A DNA stretch of 64,000 nucleotides, taken from contig CM060962.1 of NCBI GenBank assembly GCA_030765045.1, positions 150,207,525 to 150,271,524 on the forward strand, written 5' to 3'. Each line of letters opens with the position of its first letter. Positions within the stretch are counted from its first letter, which is position 1. The position numbers and the translations under genes are program-made. A model generated the notes under the pieces. The model did no database searches and was not told the DNA's origin. It worked only from the letters and a program-made list of their open reading frames with translations. Below, piece by piece: positions 11,520-23,775 of this stretch. Source of the stretch: Tenodera sinensis (Eukaryota > Arthropoda > Insecta > Mantodea > Mantidae).

Positions 11520-13032
11520 TGGGAATTAAAGAAAGAATAAGAGAACTAAGTAGCGGCGGAAGTTGCGGTAGAATGGGGCTAAACAGAGTCCGGAAGTAAG
11601 AGAATAACTGAGAGAGAAAATCAGAGAAAAGAGTCAGTAAGGGCGTCGAAGAAGAATCCTTGGGTGGAGCAGCGGAGGGACTACCCGGAGGAAAAGGAGA
11701 AGTGGAAGACGTCACTTGAGAATAAGTCCTCTGCTGCGCACCAGGAATGGTCGTTTGTTGGAAGGCTGATGGGTGCTGAGACGAACGTGGCTGCTGTGGA
11801 CGTCGCTCGGATGCAGGCACTGTGCCGAAGGCGAACATGTTGATGAGAAGCTGGGTTGCTGAGTTAGACGAGAGAGTCGTTTTTTCAGCGCCACATAGTA
11901 AGGACAGCCGCGATAGTTAGCCGGGTGATCTTGGTCACAGTTAACACACTTAGTTGGTGTGGTGGAAGGTTTTGCGCAGTCGGAATAATGGTGTGCGCCC
12001 AAACATCTGACAAATCGAGGTTCCAACTTGCAATAGTTCTTGGTATGTCCAAAGTTTTGGCAACGAGTGCACTGTGGTAGGTCAGTAGTACGGCGGCGAT
12101 GTTCGACCTTCACGACACTATACAGCAGCCGGGTAAGGTTCAGAATGCTTTTACCCTCACCGTTGTTCGTAAGTTCTACAGCACACAAAGGTATGGGGTT
12201 CCTGTTTCTGCCAAGTAAACGTGTGAACTTTTGAACCGGATAGTTCAGAACACGAAGTTCATCACTTCCTGGTCATTTAGAGAGCAAGGAAGATTACGAA
12301 CGACAACGGAGAAAAGTTTATCAGATGGATTCCTTAAGGTATAATGTGCTTGATTAATTGAGGTGAAGTAAGATGTAAGAGAACGGAAATCAGAAGAAGT
12401 GGTAGCATAAATTTTTAGAATCGAACCTCGGAGCTCAGTGTGAAAATCTGATTTAACGCAGGTTTTGACATCCTTCAAGAACAATTGGTAATTTTGAATA
12501 TTACGGAGACAGATAGGGGGAATTTTCTCTTTGGGAGCAAGAGACGGTGAATCTGTACTCTCTAGGTCAGGAGTGTCACCTAAAGCCTGGAAGTGGGTAC
12601 CGTATAAGCATAACGGGGCGTATTAGGCGATATAGAAGCTGGCGCTAGAAAGAGCCACTTGGTAGGACCGGCTGAGGGAGCTTGTGAAGGGCGCACATTG
12701 TGTGCCCCATTAGACTGGTCCGGTGTGGTACTGTACTCCATATTATCGTCGTCTTGAACAGAATATTTATATGTGTGCCCTACCGGGGTTGCTGTCGACT
12801 GAGAAGGCTGAAGAATAGGTTTACTCACTGTGATGTTGGTTGTTGTTCCAGAAGTGTTCACTAACGCTTGTTGTGAAGATAATGCTGGTTGTTGATGTGG
12901 AGATATTACAGAGCCGTGATGTCCAGGAGGCAAAGTGAAATTAGTGTGAGCTTGTGGAGTAGAATCATTATTTTATACTGTAAGTAATGCAGAGCTGACA
13001 AGGTGGCCAGTAGCTTCCGACTGGTGAGCCAT
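11506..13032 (-). pseudogene. LINE2 ORF1: gag-like zinc-knuckle protein
   Basis: The start ATG at 13032 fits the frame used at 12933-12580, with one in-frame stop near 12973. Frame changes follow near 12500, 12200 and 11800. The amino half is rich in Ser, Gln and Pro. The segment 12484-12245 looks like a small RNA-binding fold. Cys-rich knuckles lie at about 12078-11910, beginning CTRCQNFGHTKNYC, as in Jockey ORF1 proteins that package the RNA. The tail is proline-rich. At least four defects make it non-functional. Confidence 0.8.
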
Positions 13033-13216
13033 TGTAGAAAAGATCAAATGTAGTGGTAAATACTCCACTACACACACGAATCACAGTCAGATTCATGTAT
13101 GTAATAACACTTGCAGTGAAACAAAGAACACACTGGCGTAGCACTCGTAAACACGCAGAGGCAGGCTGACACGTCCACCTCGCTGGGCTGCCAGCTAGGA
13201 ACTCGCGTGTATCTCT

Positions 13217-13290
13217 GATGCAATAGTTAAGACATTAGCGTTCGAATATAAAGTCGTCATGGTCTTCGAGTTCGAGTCTCGTTTACTACT
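13217..13290 (+). repeat. tRNA-like SINE head remnant
   Basis: An A-box-like segment (GCAATAGTTAAG) and a B-box-like GTTCGAGTCTC are spaced roughly as in a tRNA promoter, followed by a T-rich stretch. No cloverleaf was confirmed, so this is a SINE relic rather than a tRNA gene. Confidence 0.4.
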
Positions 13291-13699
13291 TTTCTTGTTA
13301 TTTTCTTTATTTTGAGCACAGCATGTTTATATTGTTTTCATCTAGATTTTAAATTATGGTTCGATCTATGTAGTTTTATTTTAACATGTCAGAACAACTA
13401 ATTACAATTCTTGCAAACTAAAAGTTGAAATTTGCTTTGTACGTTAATATGCTGCAGTTTAGAACGGAAAGCAGTTTAAAATGTGAAACAAAGAGTAAAA
13501 GCATAAAATATCTAAGACTTTACGTCAGCGTCAGTATTATGGGAACTGCTCGAAACTGTGACCTGAATTTTCATGGAAAAATTGACAACGACGAAGGAAC
13601 GATTTTCGTACTCCTTCCAGGACTTCTGGAATCAGCCGAATATGGAAATGATGGTAGTGTTAGTGTTTTCCTTCCTCTGAAATAAAAAAGAAAGCAAAA

Positions 13700-13795
13700 A
13701 TAGCAACTGCATGACAGGAAACGAACCTACGATCTTTGTAAGCACAGCCTTTGACGTCATGAATTAAGCCACAAAGGCAACAGACAAAACGTCTC
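13700..13795 (-). repeat. tRNA-like SINE head remnant, opposite orientation
   Basis: On the reverse strand an A-box-like TGGCTTAATTCATG precedes a B-box-like GGTTCGTTTCC, followed by a T-rich run. It may be a second copy of the element at 13217-13290 in inverted orientation. Confidence 0.4.
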
Positions 13796-14223
13796 TAGAG
13801 TAAGCTTCACAACGCAAGAGGGCACTAATCGTTCAATGTCGTGATGTCAAGTGATTAGCTCGAGATTGGAGAGATTTTTGTGGCATTAAATCTTGAGAAC
13901 GCCGATAGCTTATTGCTGAAAATCGATATTTCTATACCAGGGCAGCAGTTTTAGGGGGCGAAGGTACCTTAAAATGGTGAAAAAATCATTTCTCCTTTTT
14001 TGACTTATTTTCATAGTTTGAAGTGTTTTATGTGAATATTAATTGGATTTCACCAAAATCTTACTGAAACGACCTAATGTGGATTTAAATCATATGCTAT
14101 AGTCTGTGGCACTCCCACCTTTTCAGTTTCTGATTACTCTTAGAAGCATCTGATATTTTTATGTTTGGGGATATTTTCTTTATTTTATACTTTCAGCTAT
14201 TCGCAAACCTCTTGCTTGGCATC
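13796..14223. other. Non-coding flank of gypsy2
   Basis: There is no supported gene. The last part, ending in a pyrimidine tract and CAG near 14197, may be old host sequence interrupted by gypsy2. Confidence 0.4.
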
Positions 14224-14664
14224 TGATGCAGAACTAAAGAAGTCCCACGTTGTGAGCGCCAATTTTATGCTGTATTTCTTACGACGTTTCTTAAAATCTC
14301 GGCTCTGCTTTCCTGCGTTGGTCGACTATTGGAGTTCCTTCAGCATTTTTGCCACGGCTGCTACAGTAGAACTAATGAGTGCTATTCTCAAGGGTATTCA
14401 TGGGAGTTGGTTGGAAATGACACAGGCACCAGTGTTTTCATGAGTTTAATACTTAAAATACTCATGATATGAAGTGAGGCATGCCGACCGTTGATGAAGA
14501 GAAACTTTTAGCTTTTACGCAACACACCCCAATTGTTGACCTACCCGTTCGATCCAACCGCCAAGTAGTGAGTTTAAAAGAAGAACGGTTGGTCAAGACG
14601 CGTTAGACTACCGGAGTCAAATGAGTGTGCATCGACCACCGGTGTCAAATGAATTTCCGTATCA
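14224..14664 (-). repeat. gypsy2 3' LTR
   Basis: 441 bp. It aligns by eye with the LTR at 36149-36842 over its whole length with scattered mismatches and small indels. The purine-rich run AATGTGGGGCACT (reverse strand, 14677-14665) abuts its start and is a candidate polypurine tract. Confidence 0.85.
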
Positions 14665-14880
14665 AGTGCCCCACATTATTTTACATTATTATGTCATAAT
14701 AATGTAACATAATGTTATTGCCCGAAAAAATAAAACATGTAACTCTACTTACCTTCTTTTCAGTTTCGATCGGTAACTCTCGCATCTCAGATACATTTTT
14801 CTTTTGTGACTACTCAATACGAATTCTAAACAAACATACTTACTATCTATCAAGACACAAATCTCAACTATATATGCTTA

Positions 14881-14883
<3 letters not shown>

Positions 14884-14969
<86 letters not shown>

Positions 14970-14973
14970 TACT
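14884..14973. repeat. (AC)n microsatellite
   Basis: About 90 bp of AC dinucleotides with a few interruptions. Confidence 0.95.
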
Positions 14974-15659
14974 TACATACTAGTTCACAAAATTATTTTC
15001 GTTTCTTCTGATTCTATACAATTTTCTTTATTTTCAAAGGTCTTTTTATTTGTACTTTTTCTGATATTGTTCTTGTCTTTCTTCTCATGCCACTTCACTA
15101 TCACTAATTGTCACTCGTGACATTGGGTGGTATAAATAAAAACCAGCTAGTGCTTGTGAGCTGAAGCTGGTAAGCAAGTTGAGAATCAAGGAAAAGGTCG
15201 TGATTTGGTATAACTAAAATCTTCCCCTCTTCCGGCAGCTCTTGCTTTCAACAAAAAGCTTTAGCTCCGGGACCTTCACCACGCCACGTAAACAAACACA
15301 CCTTTCTCATGTCTGGTGGGGATTTAAATATTTACTGCATTTAAATATCCATTCATGTTAAACGTATCCTCTTTTAATAAACCTGATAGAGATACTGATT
15401 TTAAATAAGGAAAATGTAAATAAAGATTTGGCGAATTAAATAGAAATTTAGATTCGCCTGGCATTCCACCGATAACGTTCATACACTTTCTAACTTCCAT
15501 AAGTGATTTTCTTAATTTTATAGTATTGAGAACTTGTATCAACTGATATATGGAAGCAGATAATTTGTACTCGTGTGTTTGCACCGTTATACTGATATCC
15601 TTTACATCTATACATATAAAATAGCAATAACTAATTCCAAGAGTGAGTGTGTGGACACT

Positions 15660-16161
15660 AAGTCCAAGATTATATAAGACTTTATCATAAATTAAAGCTA
15701 TAACGAATGAAGAAGTTTCATTTCGTGGAAATTTCAATTTAGGGTCGGTTTTATATGAAAGTCTTCAGTTATAACCCGGTTTTGATTTGCACAATATTCT
15801 ACTCTATATATCGCTTTGATTACATTATCGTCGGTAATGAGAGCGGAGCACTATTACCTCATTCACATTATGTTTAGCGTTATCGTACGCAGGCAAGATG
15901 ACAACACCATAGGATGTATTCAGATTGTTAAAAGGTCCCCTTCGTGTTTCCCTCTGAAAGCAAATGCTGCGGAAGCAAGTCTACATTTTCTCTTTAAACG
16001 AGATTATAATTGTTTATATCTGCATCCAAGTCCCTACATATTGTGTAATTGTTTAGTTTCTCAACCACTAAATGTATAGTAGAGGAATTATTGCATTCCG
16101 CCCAATAATTCGACATCGGGATTAAAGCAGAAATACAGCTTCTGAGCCTTTCTGAATGGAG

Positions 16162-16211
<50 letters not shown>

Positions 16212-16613
16212 GTCTATCTGTGCGTGCCTGTATGTGTGTAAGTGTGAACATCAAAACCCAAGCAGTCACTTTTAAAAACCAAATTTCGTATTCAGGTTCA
16301 GTAACCTCCAATTTTGCGACTTTATGGAAAACCTCCATCTAAAACTAACTTTTACATGGATAAACATTCCTAATTTTTAATTTTCTCAAAAATGGTCACT
16401 GTACTCGTATTAAAATGGCGTGTTAAGATATTTACATGACAATTGAAATGTAGGTATACCTTTAATTTCGGGGGCCTGTGAAGTCCTTTTCATTCTGAAT
16501 CACATTTGTATAACTGATAAACTGGAGGAGATAGACGAAGTCTTACTACACAAAAATTGTGTATCTAATTACAGCACACAATTTACGTCAATTTCTTTTT
16601 TTCTTTTTTTTTT

Positions 16614-16644
<31 letters not shown>

Positions 16645-17150
16645 GGCGGGGGGGGGCAGTGATAAATGAAACAGTAATTGGGATTTATCCGAACTTCCAA
16701 CACATGGCAATTATCCTTTTCTAAATTTAAACCCTGATTCCCATAATTTTATGATCTGCGTCTATTACAAATGATATACTGAAAGATTACTTTTACTAGT
16801 GTTTCGTTGATCTGCTCTAGAACTGGGCAATTAAAATTTATGGAACATCAAAATAGGCAATTCTAAGATTTTAAAAAGTGTTATCTGAATTAAAGCTATA
16901 CCTACTTTGTGAAAGAGTTTCATATAGGCTTATTTTATAGATATAAATAGACCTTGATTTGTACCAGCATTATGCTCTTCATACATGCTGCATGTTTGTA
17001 TAAGCACGTTCGTATATGTTTTGATTGCATTATCAGGTTTCCGGCAATGAAAGTGGATCACTATGACATCACTCGCATTCTAACCAGGCAAGCTCACAAC
17101 ACCTCAGAAAAACGTCCTTGTATCATTGGAGCTGATATGGCAGCAAATAT
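15660..17150. repeat. Old internal duplication
   Basis: The segments around 15740-15950 and 16930-17150 share diverged blocks in the same order: a TTGATT-CATTATC block, a GAG-GGA-CACTAT block and an AGGCAAG-CACAACACC block. An upstream block ATTAAAGCTATA is shared too. This looks like an ancient tandem duplication. Confidence 0.4.
16163..16210. repeat. (GA)n microsatellite
   Basis: About 45 bp of GA dinucleotides. Confidence 0.95.
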
Positions 17151-17195
17151 CTCCAAGAGTAGAGTTTATATTTTACTACACGTATTTCAGTCACC

Positions 17196-17495
17196 ATGGT
17201 TAAAGAAAGCAGTGTATTTATGAGGCGCTTTGTTCATCTATTAAAGGAAAATCAAGACATTCTATTAAAAGCACAGTTGTCAGAAAGTAAGCGCAAAAGT
17301 TTAGCAGTAGCTACAGTAAAGCAACAATGGGAGGAAGAGTTTAAAACATCCATCACCAAGATGCAAATATTAAAAGAAAAAAGCAACTTAAAAACAAGAA
17401 TTAAGTCCAAAAGTGATTTGAAACTAATTGGCAATAAGCCAGTTGTTTTAAAACAATGGGAGCAGGAAATCCTGGCCATGGTACTAACTGATTGA
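17196..17495 (+). CDS. Small Myb/SANT- or MADF-like protein, 99 residues
   Basis: An open frame of 99 codons from an ATG. The protein is lysine-rich and predicted helical. Residues about 8-20 (FVHLLKENQDILLKAQ) begin a first helix, and a conserved-looking stretch with MKTR-like spacing, GNKPVVLKQWE, lies at about 75-90. This pattern recalls short helix-turn-helix proteins found next to insect DNA transposons, but I cannot assign a family. Unlike its surroundings it is free of stops. It lies within the inverted-repeat element at 15126-19400 and could be its accessory DNA-binding protein, or a fragment of a longer gene. Confidence 0.4.
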   Translation: MVKESSVFMRRFVHLLKENQDILLKAQLSESKRKSLAVATVKQQWEEEFKTSITKMQILKEKSNLKTRIKSKSDLKLIGNKPVVLKQWEQEILAMVLTD

Positions 17496-17799
17496 GCAAG
17501 CTGAGGTACAGCTGGAACCATCGTTCTTGGGCCCTGACGTTGAGTAGAAGCCCTGTAGGCGAACCTATAGCGTTTGTCCCTTTCATCAGTGTGTGCAGCG
17601 TGCAATAATTAAAGACATAGTATGATAAGAAGTGAATATAGTGAATTTACGAGACACTGATCATAGCATAAATCAATTATGCTACCACTGCTTTCTAAAT
17701 TAGGATCCAAAACATTACACAGTCAGCGTAGCGAAATTGTTTCGAATGTATGGGCATACAGGAAGAAAAATCTTGTGTTGCACTCACATGGTTTTCTCT

Positions 17800-18428
17800 A
17801 CTCTTGTACTAACCATCTTAAAACTCTTATTCCTATACCTTCTTCGTGTTAGATAAGATAAACATTTCTACAAATTATCTTGTTGCTTATTTCCTTATAG
17901 GTGCAAGGGGAAGTTAGAATACAGTAGGCCTTGTGCGATAGTCAAATGTTTTAAAGCTTTGAGATTCTGTTGTCTTTGCACACTTAACATATAAACAAAT
18001 GAACAACGATGATCCATTTCACGAAAGTTCCAAGTTTTCCGAAACTCACACATAACAAGGAATATCTCCGAAATGGTTCACCCTACAAGAAAATTTATTT
18101 GGACGTAAATTGTGTATTTTAGCAAGATCTACATTTTTTGTGCAGTATGATTTGGTCTACCTCTAACGGTTTACCAGTTATGCAAAAGTCGTCCAGAGTA
18201 AATACGACTACAGGGAGTGTAGCCAGAAAATTTCAGATATATATTTCATTTGTCATAAAAATATCGCAAACATATGACATTTTAATCAAAATCGTTAGAG
18301 CCATTTTAATGAAAATCAAAATTTTCGAAAAAATTTCCATGTAAAGGGTAGGTTAGGGTGGGACTATTTTCTTCAAAAACTTCGTGTCGCATCTTTGAAA
18401 GACACTAAACTTTCTTTCTTTCTTTCTT

Positions 18429-18460
<32 letters not shown>
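17800..18460 (-). repeat. Dispersed repeat, inverted copy of the 43.9-45.4 kb family
   Basis: Read on the reverse strand, this matches the units near 44.0-45.0 kb over several hundred bases, including GACACGAAG, CCTAACC, the TTCGAAAATTTT block and CATTTCGGAGATATTCC. A T-rich run (18419-18464) stands where those units carry (GT)n. The adjacent segment to about 18570 matches the 115-bp tandem units at 43.5 kb. Confidence 0.75.
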
Positions 18461-18465
<5 letters not shown>

Positions 18466-18797
18466 ATTCAGGGGTCCTAAAACATACATTTCCGGTGAAA
18501 TCTCGACAGCAAATTTTTGGGTTTGAATGCAATACTTCCCCTGCTTACCAGTAGAGAAAGTAAAAAAGCTAAAAGTAAAGAACTGCCTACATCAGAAGAG
18601 TTTTTCAAAAAAATTTAAAAGTTCAAAGAACGCGTATCAGAAAAAATAGTGAAAAGAACTGTTCAAGTACGCGAACAACATGAAAATCAGATCGTCTTTT
18701 GGAACTCTAGGTAAAAAAAAAAAACGTTTCGAAACGAGTAACGGATCTAGATGCCTTCGATAAGTGTGTCGTTAGATGAATTATTCATAATTCATGT

Positions 18798-18945
18798 GTT
18801 CAGGAAAATGTGCTCCTACAGTAGCTAAATTACTTACAATTTTAACAGAAGGCATTAACATTCAGGGCAGCAAGTCAACCTTAAACAGAATAGTGAGAGA
18901 ACTGGATTTTAAATGGAAAAAGATCAAATTTACAACATATGCAGT
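18798..18945 (+). pseudogene. Mariner-like transposase fragment
   Basis: One frame reads through about 45 codons with a helix-turn-helix-like pattern (PTVAKLLTIL, then STLNRIVRELDFKWKK) that resembles the DNA-binding end of insect Tc1/mariner-type transposases. No catalytic domain follows, and the frame is lost on both sides. Confidence 0.35.
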
Positions 18946-20029
18946 GATGCATGTGTCAATATGAACATACTTGCACAGCTAATTAAGCTAATACATTGTA
19001 TAGACATTTATTTCTCTGCATGGACTGTACATACTACTTTACGAAGTAGATCGTTATCTGAGTAGAATATGAAGCTGACGCACCAATGTGCATGCTGTCT
19101 GATGTCACTTGGCTTGGTATGTAAACTCGCTTTCAACCTTTACATACACTTCCTCCAGGGGCAAAAAACGTTGAATCCAGCTGTACCTACATAGCTACCT
19201 CATAAAATAGCTAGCAAAAGCTTCGTAGGAGCGAGGAAGGCAGGTTTTTATACCATTTCGCGAGCAACAGCTCCGCGGTCAACGTTGGGAAGCTTTAGCT
19301 TGCAAGGATATGGAGGAGAAAAGTTTTATTTATACGAAACCAACCTCTTGCTTCGAATTAGTGAGAAAAAAGCTAGTGCTTGCTTTTATTTATACCACCC
19401 ATTATCATCACACTTCCATAAACTTTATGGTTAATGTTCTTTTCATACAATACATACTCGTATATTACTTCACATTTCCAATCTTACATCATGCTTCCAC
19501 TCATACGTATGTCATTACCACTTACTATTTAAATCTTATATTTACTCAAATAATAATACCATAACACTTTTTAAGAAACTTACTATTTTACCTTTTACAG
19601 TAAACATATTGACTTTTGTACAGAATATATTACACTCCTTGCGTACATTTTGGATTTCCCCTTCCAATCTATTTCTCAAGCGTATTCGAGGTCAATTTCT
19701 TATTCTCAGAAAATCGATTGCATAAATAGCCTATCATTGGTTTTAATATGTTTATAATGGTATTATTGTCCCTGACTGCCTTCGTATCTCTATCAATGCG
19801 TAAATAACCAAGATGTTTATTCAACCTTAATTTTGAACTTCACCTTGAATTGTCTGACCTTGACCTACATTTCAGGAAAGCTACACTTTTACAGTTTTCT
19901 TTCTTCGTGTCCTTTCTATATTTTACACATTCCAATTTCTTTATGCTTCTGTTATTTCTGACAGTACTTCTACGCACATTTTTTATGATTTTACATTATA
20001 TATTTTTAATATTTTTCTTTTATAACTAA

Positions 20030-20956
20030 TTCGGAACATTTCAGAGTTTTCTATATGGCGTAAGAAGTTATTTGTGTCATTTACCCACAGATTTTTAATT
20101 CTTTATGTCTCTTAATTCAAATGTATGATCACCAAATTTAGTAATAATTGCCATAGGACCTTTATATAATAACTCCATTCTCCTGTTTCTACCCTTCAAC
20201 ATACTTGATAGTTTATGGTCTTTTACTGCCACATAATTTCCTAACTTGGGTTCCCACTTATGTTTCCTAACTTCCTTGTTAAATTTTCTCTTCTCTGCCT
20301 TTCTCTTTATACTTTCAAAAGCAAGTTTAACCTTTTGTTTCTCACTTAATTCTTCTTTGTTTTCTATTGTTCCTGTTATCCCCTTAAAAATCTAATCAGG
20401 CTCAAGGTCTAACATTAATGTTACAGGGGGAAATACTGTTGTCGCATTTATAGTGTGATTCATTATCTTCTCAATGAGAGTTTCACCCAATCTCGGTGAT
20501 TTTGGTGTGTAAGTATACGAAAAAATATGCCAATATCCTGAGGAACACGTTCCGTGGGATTACCAGAGGGAAAATATGACGAACAATTATACAATTTTAT
20601 CCCATTGTCTCTCAAAGTATTGGTAATGCGAGAATAAGTTGTTCTTGTATTTCTCTGGGAATCTTCCGCTTTGGATTGTGCCTTCCATGCAATTTGTAAA
20701 ACTTATCTTCAAATATCCCTATCTTACTATCCAAATTCTCATCTGTGCACTTTGCATTCAACATTAATTCACTAAGTTCCGGATCTTTCGTTGCAATAAG
20801 GACAACTGTTAAAATCCTTTACGAGTTGCTGTCCTATTGTTTTTAAATAGAGTATAATAACCTCATGCTTGTTATGTCTTATTGTCTCAGGTATTGAGTA
20901 ATCTGTTTTCATGCGCGACAAGTCACTAAAGGTGTTATTTTTCCCTGCGATATGCC
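20030..20956 (-). pseudogene. gypsy2 RNase H end and integrase remnants
   Basis: The first part continues the gypsy2 RNase H domain, with the HIAGKNNTFSDLSR-like block (about 20953-20910) that normally follows the tethering site of gypsy RNase H. Further left, a stretch at about 20390-20050 reads as an integrase carboxy end, with a KHKWEPKLG-like block and an MELLYKGPMAI-like block similar to gypsy1. The integrase catalytic core appears deleted or scrambled, and several stops interrupt the frame. The part left of about 20030 has no recognisable coding sequence. Confidence 0.65.
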
Positions 20957-23767
20957 CAGTGGCGGCTGGTGAACAAAATAAGGTGTGTGCTACAGTACCG
21001 CACAATGATTGCACATTTTATATAATTAGTCTTACCTAATGGCGAAATATAAAGTCCATACGGCGCTCCTTCCCTGCTGCAGAACTGATCGATCACCCTG
21101 GTATTAAACCCCTGCATCTTAGAAGCGATGCTTTTCTCCATGAACAGCATTGCCAGAGCAGTAAGACGATCCTGTGACATAGTGTTTCTTAAGAACGTTT
21201 TTACGCGTTTTAAGCATGAAAAGCATCTTTCTGGCTCAGAAGTGGTCATTGGCATTGTGATCAAAATTTTTAGTAAAGTTGTAACTTCAGAAAACTAATC
21301 TTGCAGACTGTTAGAAATTATGTCTTGCAATAGTTGCACAGTCCCGTCAATGTTTCTAAAGTCAGATCTTGCATACAGAACGCTAAGTTGTGTCTTTAGC
21401 ATTTTCTTGTTCATTGTTGTATACGTAGTCACAGCAGTTTGAAGTTCATCCTCAGGAAACTGACTTAAAAAGCTGCCAAAGAATTTAGAGTTTAACAGCT
21501 TTGCTGCATCGAGATGACTAAGCGACTGAAAACGACGTCTAGCTTCCTCGATAATGCGGTCACACACTTCTTTGGCTTCTGTTTTTAGACATTCTACCTT
21601 CTGGCGTTTGCTCATTGATTCAGATGGAGTCACAAATATATCATCGGCTGTCTCTCGAATGTCACAGATGCACTGAATGAATGAAGTCACAGCATTTTGT
21701 ACTTTAACAGCCTCAGTTGATCTTGATTGCAGTTGATTATAAAGTACATCAACATGAGGCATTACTCGGTGAAAGAATTTCAACCATGATAGGAATTTGC
21801 TGTCTTCTAAATAACGCCGAAGCCCATTTGCTTCCAGACAAGTCTTATCATGGGCAGAATTTTCCAACTCCGAAAAGCACTGCAGCAATTCTTCCTGATT
21901 TTCATAAATGACATGAACAGTTCTGGATCTAAAATTCCACCTAGTTGCAGAACCACCAGGAACTCTTCTAGCCACCGCAGAATCCAGAGCTGCCAAGAGC
22001 TGTGGGAATCTCGAGAAAAAGGCAGGAAAAGCAGAGAGATTAAGAAAAAATATTCTGGCAGACTTATTCTGCGAAGCTGCATGTTCCATCACTAAGTTCA
22101 GTTGATGTGCATAGCAGTGAATATACTGCGCATTTGGAAACTGAGATTGTACTTTGGCTCGTACTCCACCAACTGCACCACTCATTACTGAAGCTCCATC
22201 GTAAGTTTGGCCAATAAGTTTAAGACGTTTATCTCTGAATATTTCATTAAGCACTTTTAATATGCTTTCAGAAATTGCTTCTGCGTTTTGTCTCTCTGAT
22301 TGCAAAAAAACCCAAAATCTCTCTTATGGAACACCCTTTTTCTCATATCTAAATACTAATACAAGCTGGGTCTGATGCGAAACATCTGTGGTTTCATCTG
22401 CCATAACAACCACAAAATCAGCTTCTTGCATTTCCTCCAGAATCACCCCACGACAGTCTTCTAACATACAATCCAAGAGTTCGTTTTGGATGGTTTTAGA
22501 GGTCCCTTTGAATATATGGTTTGAGTCCATGTGTTCCTTCACAGCACTATCAATGTTACTTACTAAATCTATAAGTCCTAAAACACGCCAGGATTTTCAG
22601 AAGATTCAGTCTCATCATGTCCTCTCAAAGCAAGCTCAAATGCACCACAAAACTTTATACAGTCAATTATGCGGGACAACACATACCTGTTTTTCTTTAC
22701 TTGTAGATTATGCTTCAGCTTCGCCTCTTGATAAGCACGGCTTAACTGAGTCACAATATGTACTACCTAAAGCACTTAAATCTAGTACATTGTTTAAATG
22801 TTTTACATTTTGTTTGTGTTTGTTAATAAGAACATTAATATGCCCTAGGTCTGTCACTTCCGTGTTACTCCACGAATCACTGTTCCCAAAAAGCAAGCAT
22901 GGAAAACAGAAAAGAGCATTTCTTTCCTGACATCAACATATCCATGCATGCTCATAAATTTTGAGGTTAAATCACCTGGTGTAAGAATTATTTCTCCCTC
23001 CTTTTGCAGGTTGCGTGATGTTTAGATTTGGTGTTTGCCTCCCTAACTGCTTCACTTGAACTTTTTCTTCTAGAGTCCTCCTAGAGAAAGGATAATTTAT
23101 TAGGCTGTCCACAGAATTCACTTTAGCGTACACAACACAGATATTGCTCAGCACACGAAACTGACGTTCATAACCTGAGTTTATGGAGTATTTCGCGGTT
23201 ATTTGTTGCTGTCAAAAGTAAGTAGTGCCAACAGAAATTGCTCCACATGTCCAACTTCTGAGGGTTTTATTCTCTCTGTTGCGTGCAAGGTCTATCACCA
23301 GCAAGAGATAGTTGTCTCAACACCACATAGATGGCAGAAGTTGCATAACAGCAAGCAAAGTCGTTAGATGACATTGCAATCCTGCTATCTAGCGACTTTG
23401 TACAGAAGCAGCATGAATTCATGTGCTCCACATCATGAGAGCACAACGCTAGGTAAATTCAACCAATAGGAGAACAGATTTCAAAATCGTAGACCCATGT
23501 TTCGCATGCGTGGATTGGTCTACATTCCCTGCAAAGGACTGAAGAATTTTGTAGCACCCAACGCATCACCTATCTCGTGTATGTGAGGCGTGCATCATCT
23601 TCGCACACAATGAGCAAAGAACACTAGCGCGCGGGATATAAAATAGTGAAAGTGAAAGAAAATGTGCAATAATAATTGAGTATATGTTTAACACAAAGAA
23701 GAAACTATTTTCTGCAAAATAATCATTGTGCTGTAGCACTGTAGCACATATTGACGAGCCGCGCCTG
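20957..23767 (-). mobile_element. hAT DNA transposon, 2.8 kb
   Basis: The terminal inverted repeats start CAGTGGCGGCTGGTG on the left and CAGGCGCGGCTCGTC (complement) on the right. The 8-bp TSD GATATGCC (20949-20956) and GATATGCT (23768-23775) differs at one base. It interrupts the RNase H region of gypsy2, whose coding sequence resumes on either side. Confidence 0.9.
20990..22960 (-). pseudogene. hAT transposase, ZMYM-like type
   Basis: The catalytic region includes ADETTDVS (about 22400) and YDGASVMSG (about 22195), then CYAHQLNLV (about 22118). The carboxy dimerisation block (SEPERCFSCLKRVKTFLR, about 21240-21190) is typical of hAT enzymes. The segments 22542-22324, 22305-21295 and 21264-20935 are all in one frame, split only by stop codons at about 22324 and 21295. 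A frameshift near 22580 separates them from the amino part, where an FRGHDE block is visible. The inferred enzyme would be of normal hAT size but is inactive as it stands. Confidence 0.85.
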
Positions 23768-23775
23768 GATATGCT

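Larger units (their letters stand above)
8431..13205 (-). mobile_element. LINE2: full-length but broken Jockey-like LINE
   Basis: It carries a 5' leader of about 170 bp, ORF1 with zinc knuckles, ORF2 with an AP-endonuclease and reverse transcriptase, and a short 3' A-tail (T7 on the forward strand at 8431-8437). TSDs CGTGCATCTC (8421-8430) and CGTGTATCTC (13206-13215) differ at one base. A later 161-bp insertion sits at 8635-8795. Intact ends with frameshifted ORFs fit an old insertion. Confidence 0.85.
15126..19400. mobile_element. Inverted-repeat element of unknown class
   Basis: The ends carry an 18-bp perfect inverted repeat, TGGGTGGTATAAATAAAA (15126-15143) and its complement (19383-19400), with possible ATT duplications outside. 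Next to each end lies GCTAGTGCTTG, and further AGCTTTTGC-like motifs recur near both ends, resembling subterminal repeats. The interior has one small open frame (17196-17495), a mariner-like fragment and repeat insertions, but no recognisable full transposase. The two ends could instead be two unrelated insertions in opposite orientation. Confidence 0.45.

Noticed and set aside
14712..15011. His/Thr repeat frame
   Set aside because: Translation of an (AC)n microsatellite; the same applies at 37792-38136 and 43716-43974.
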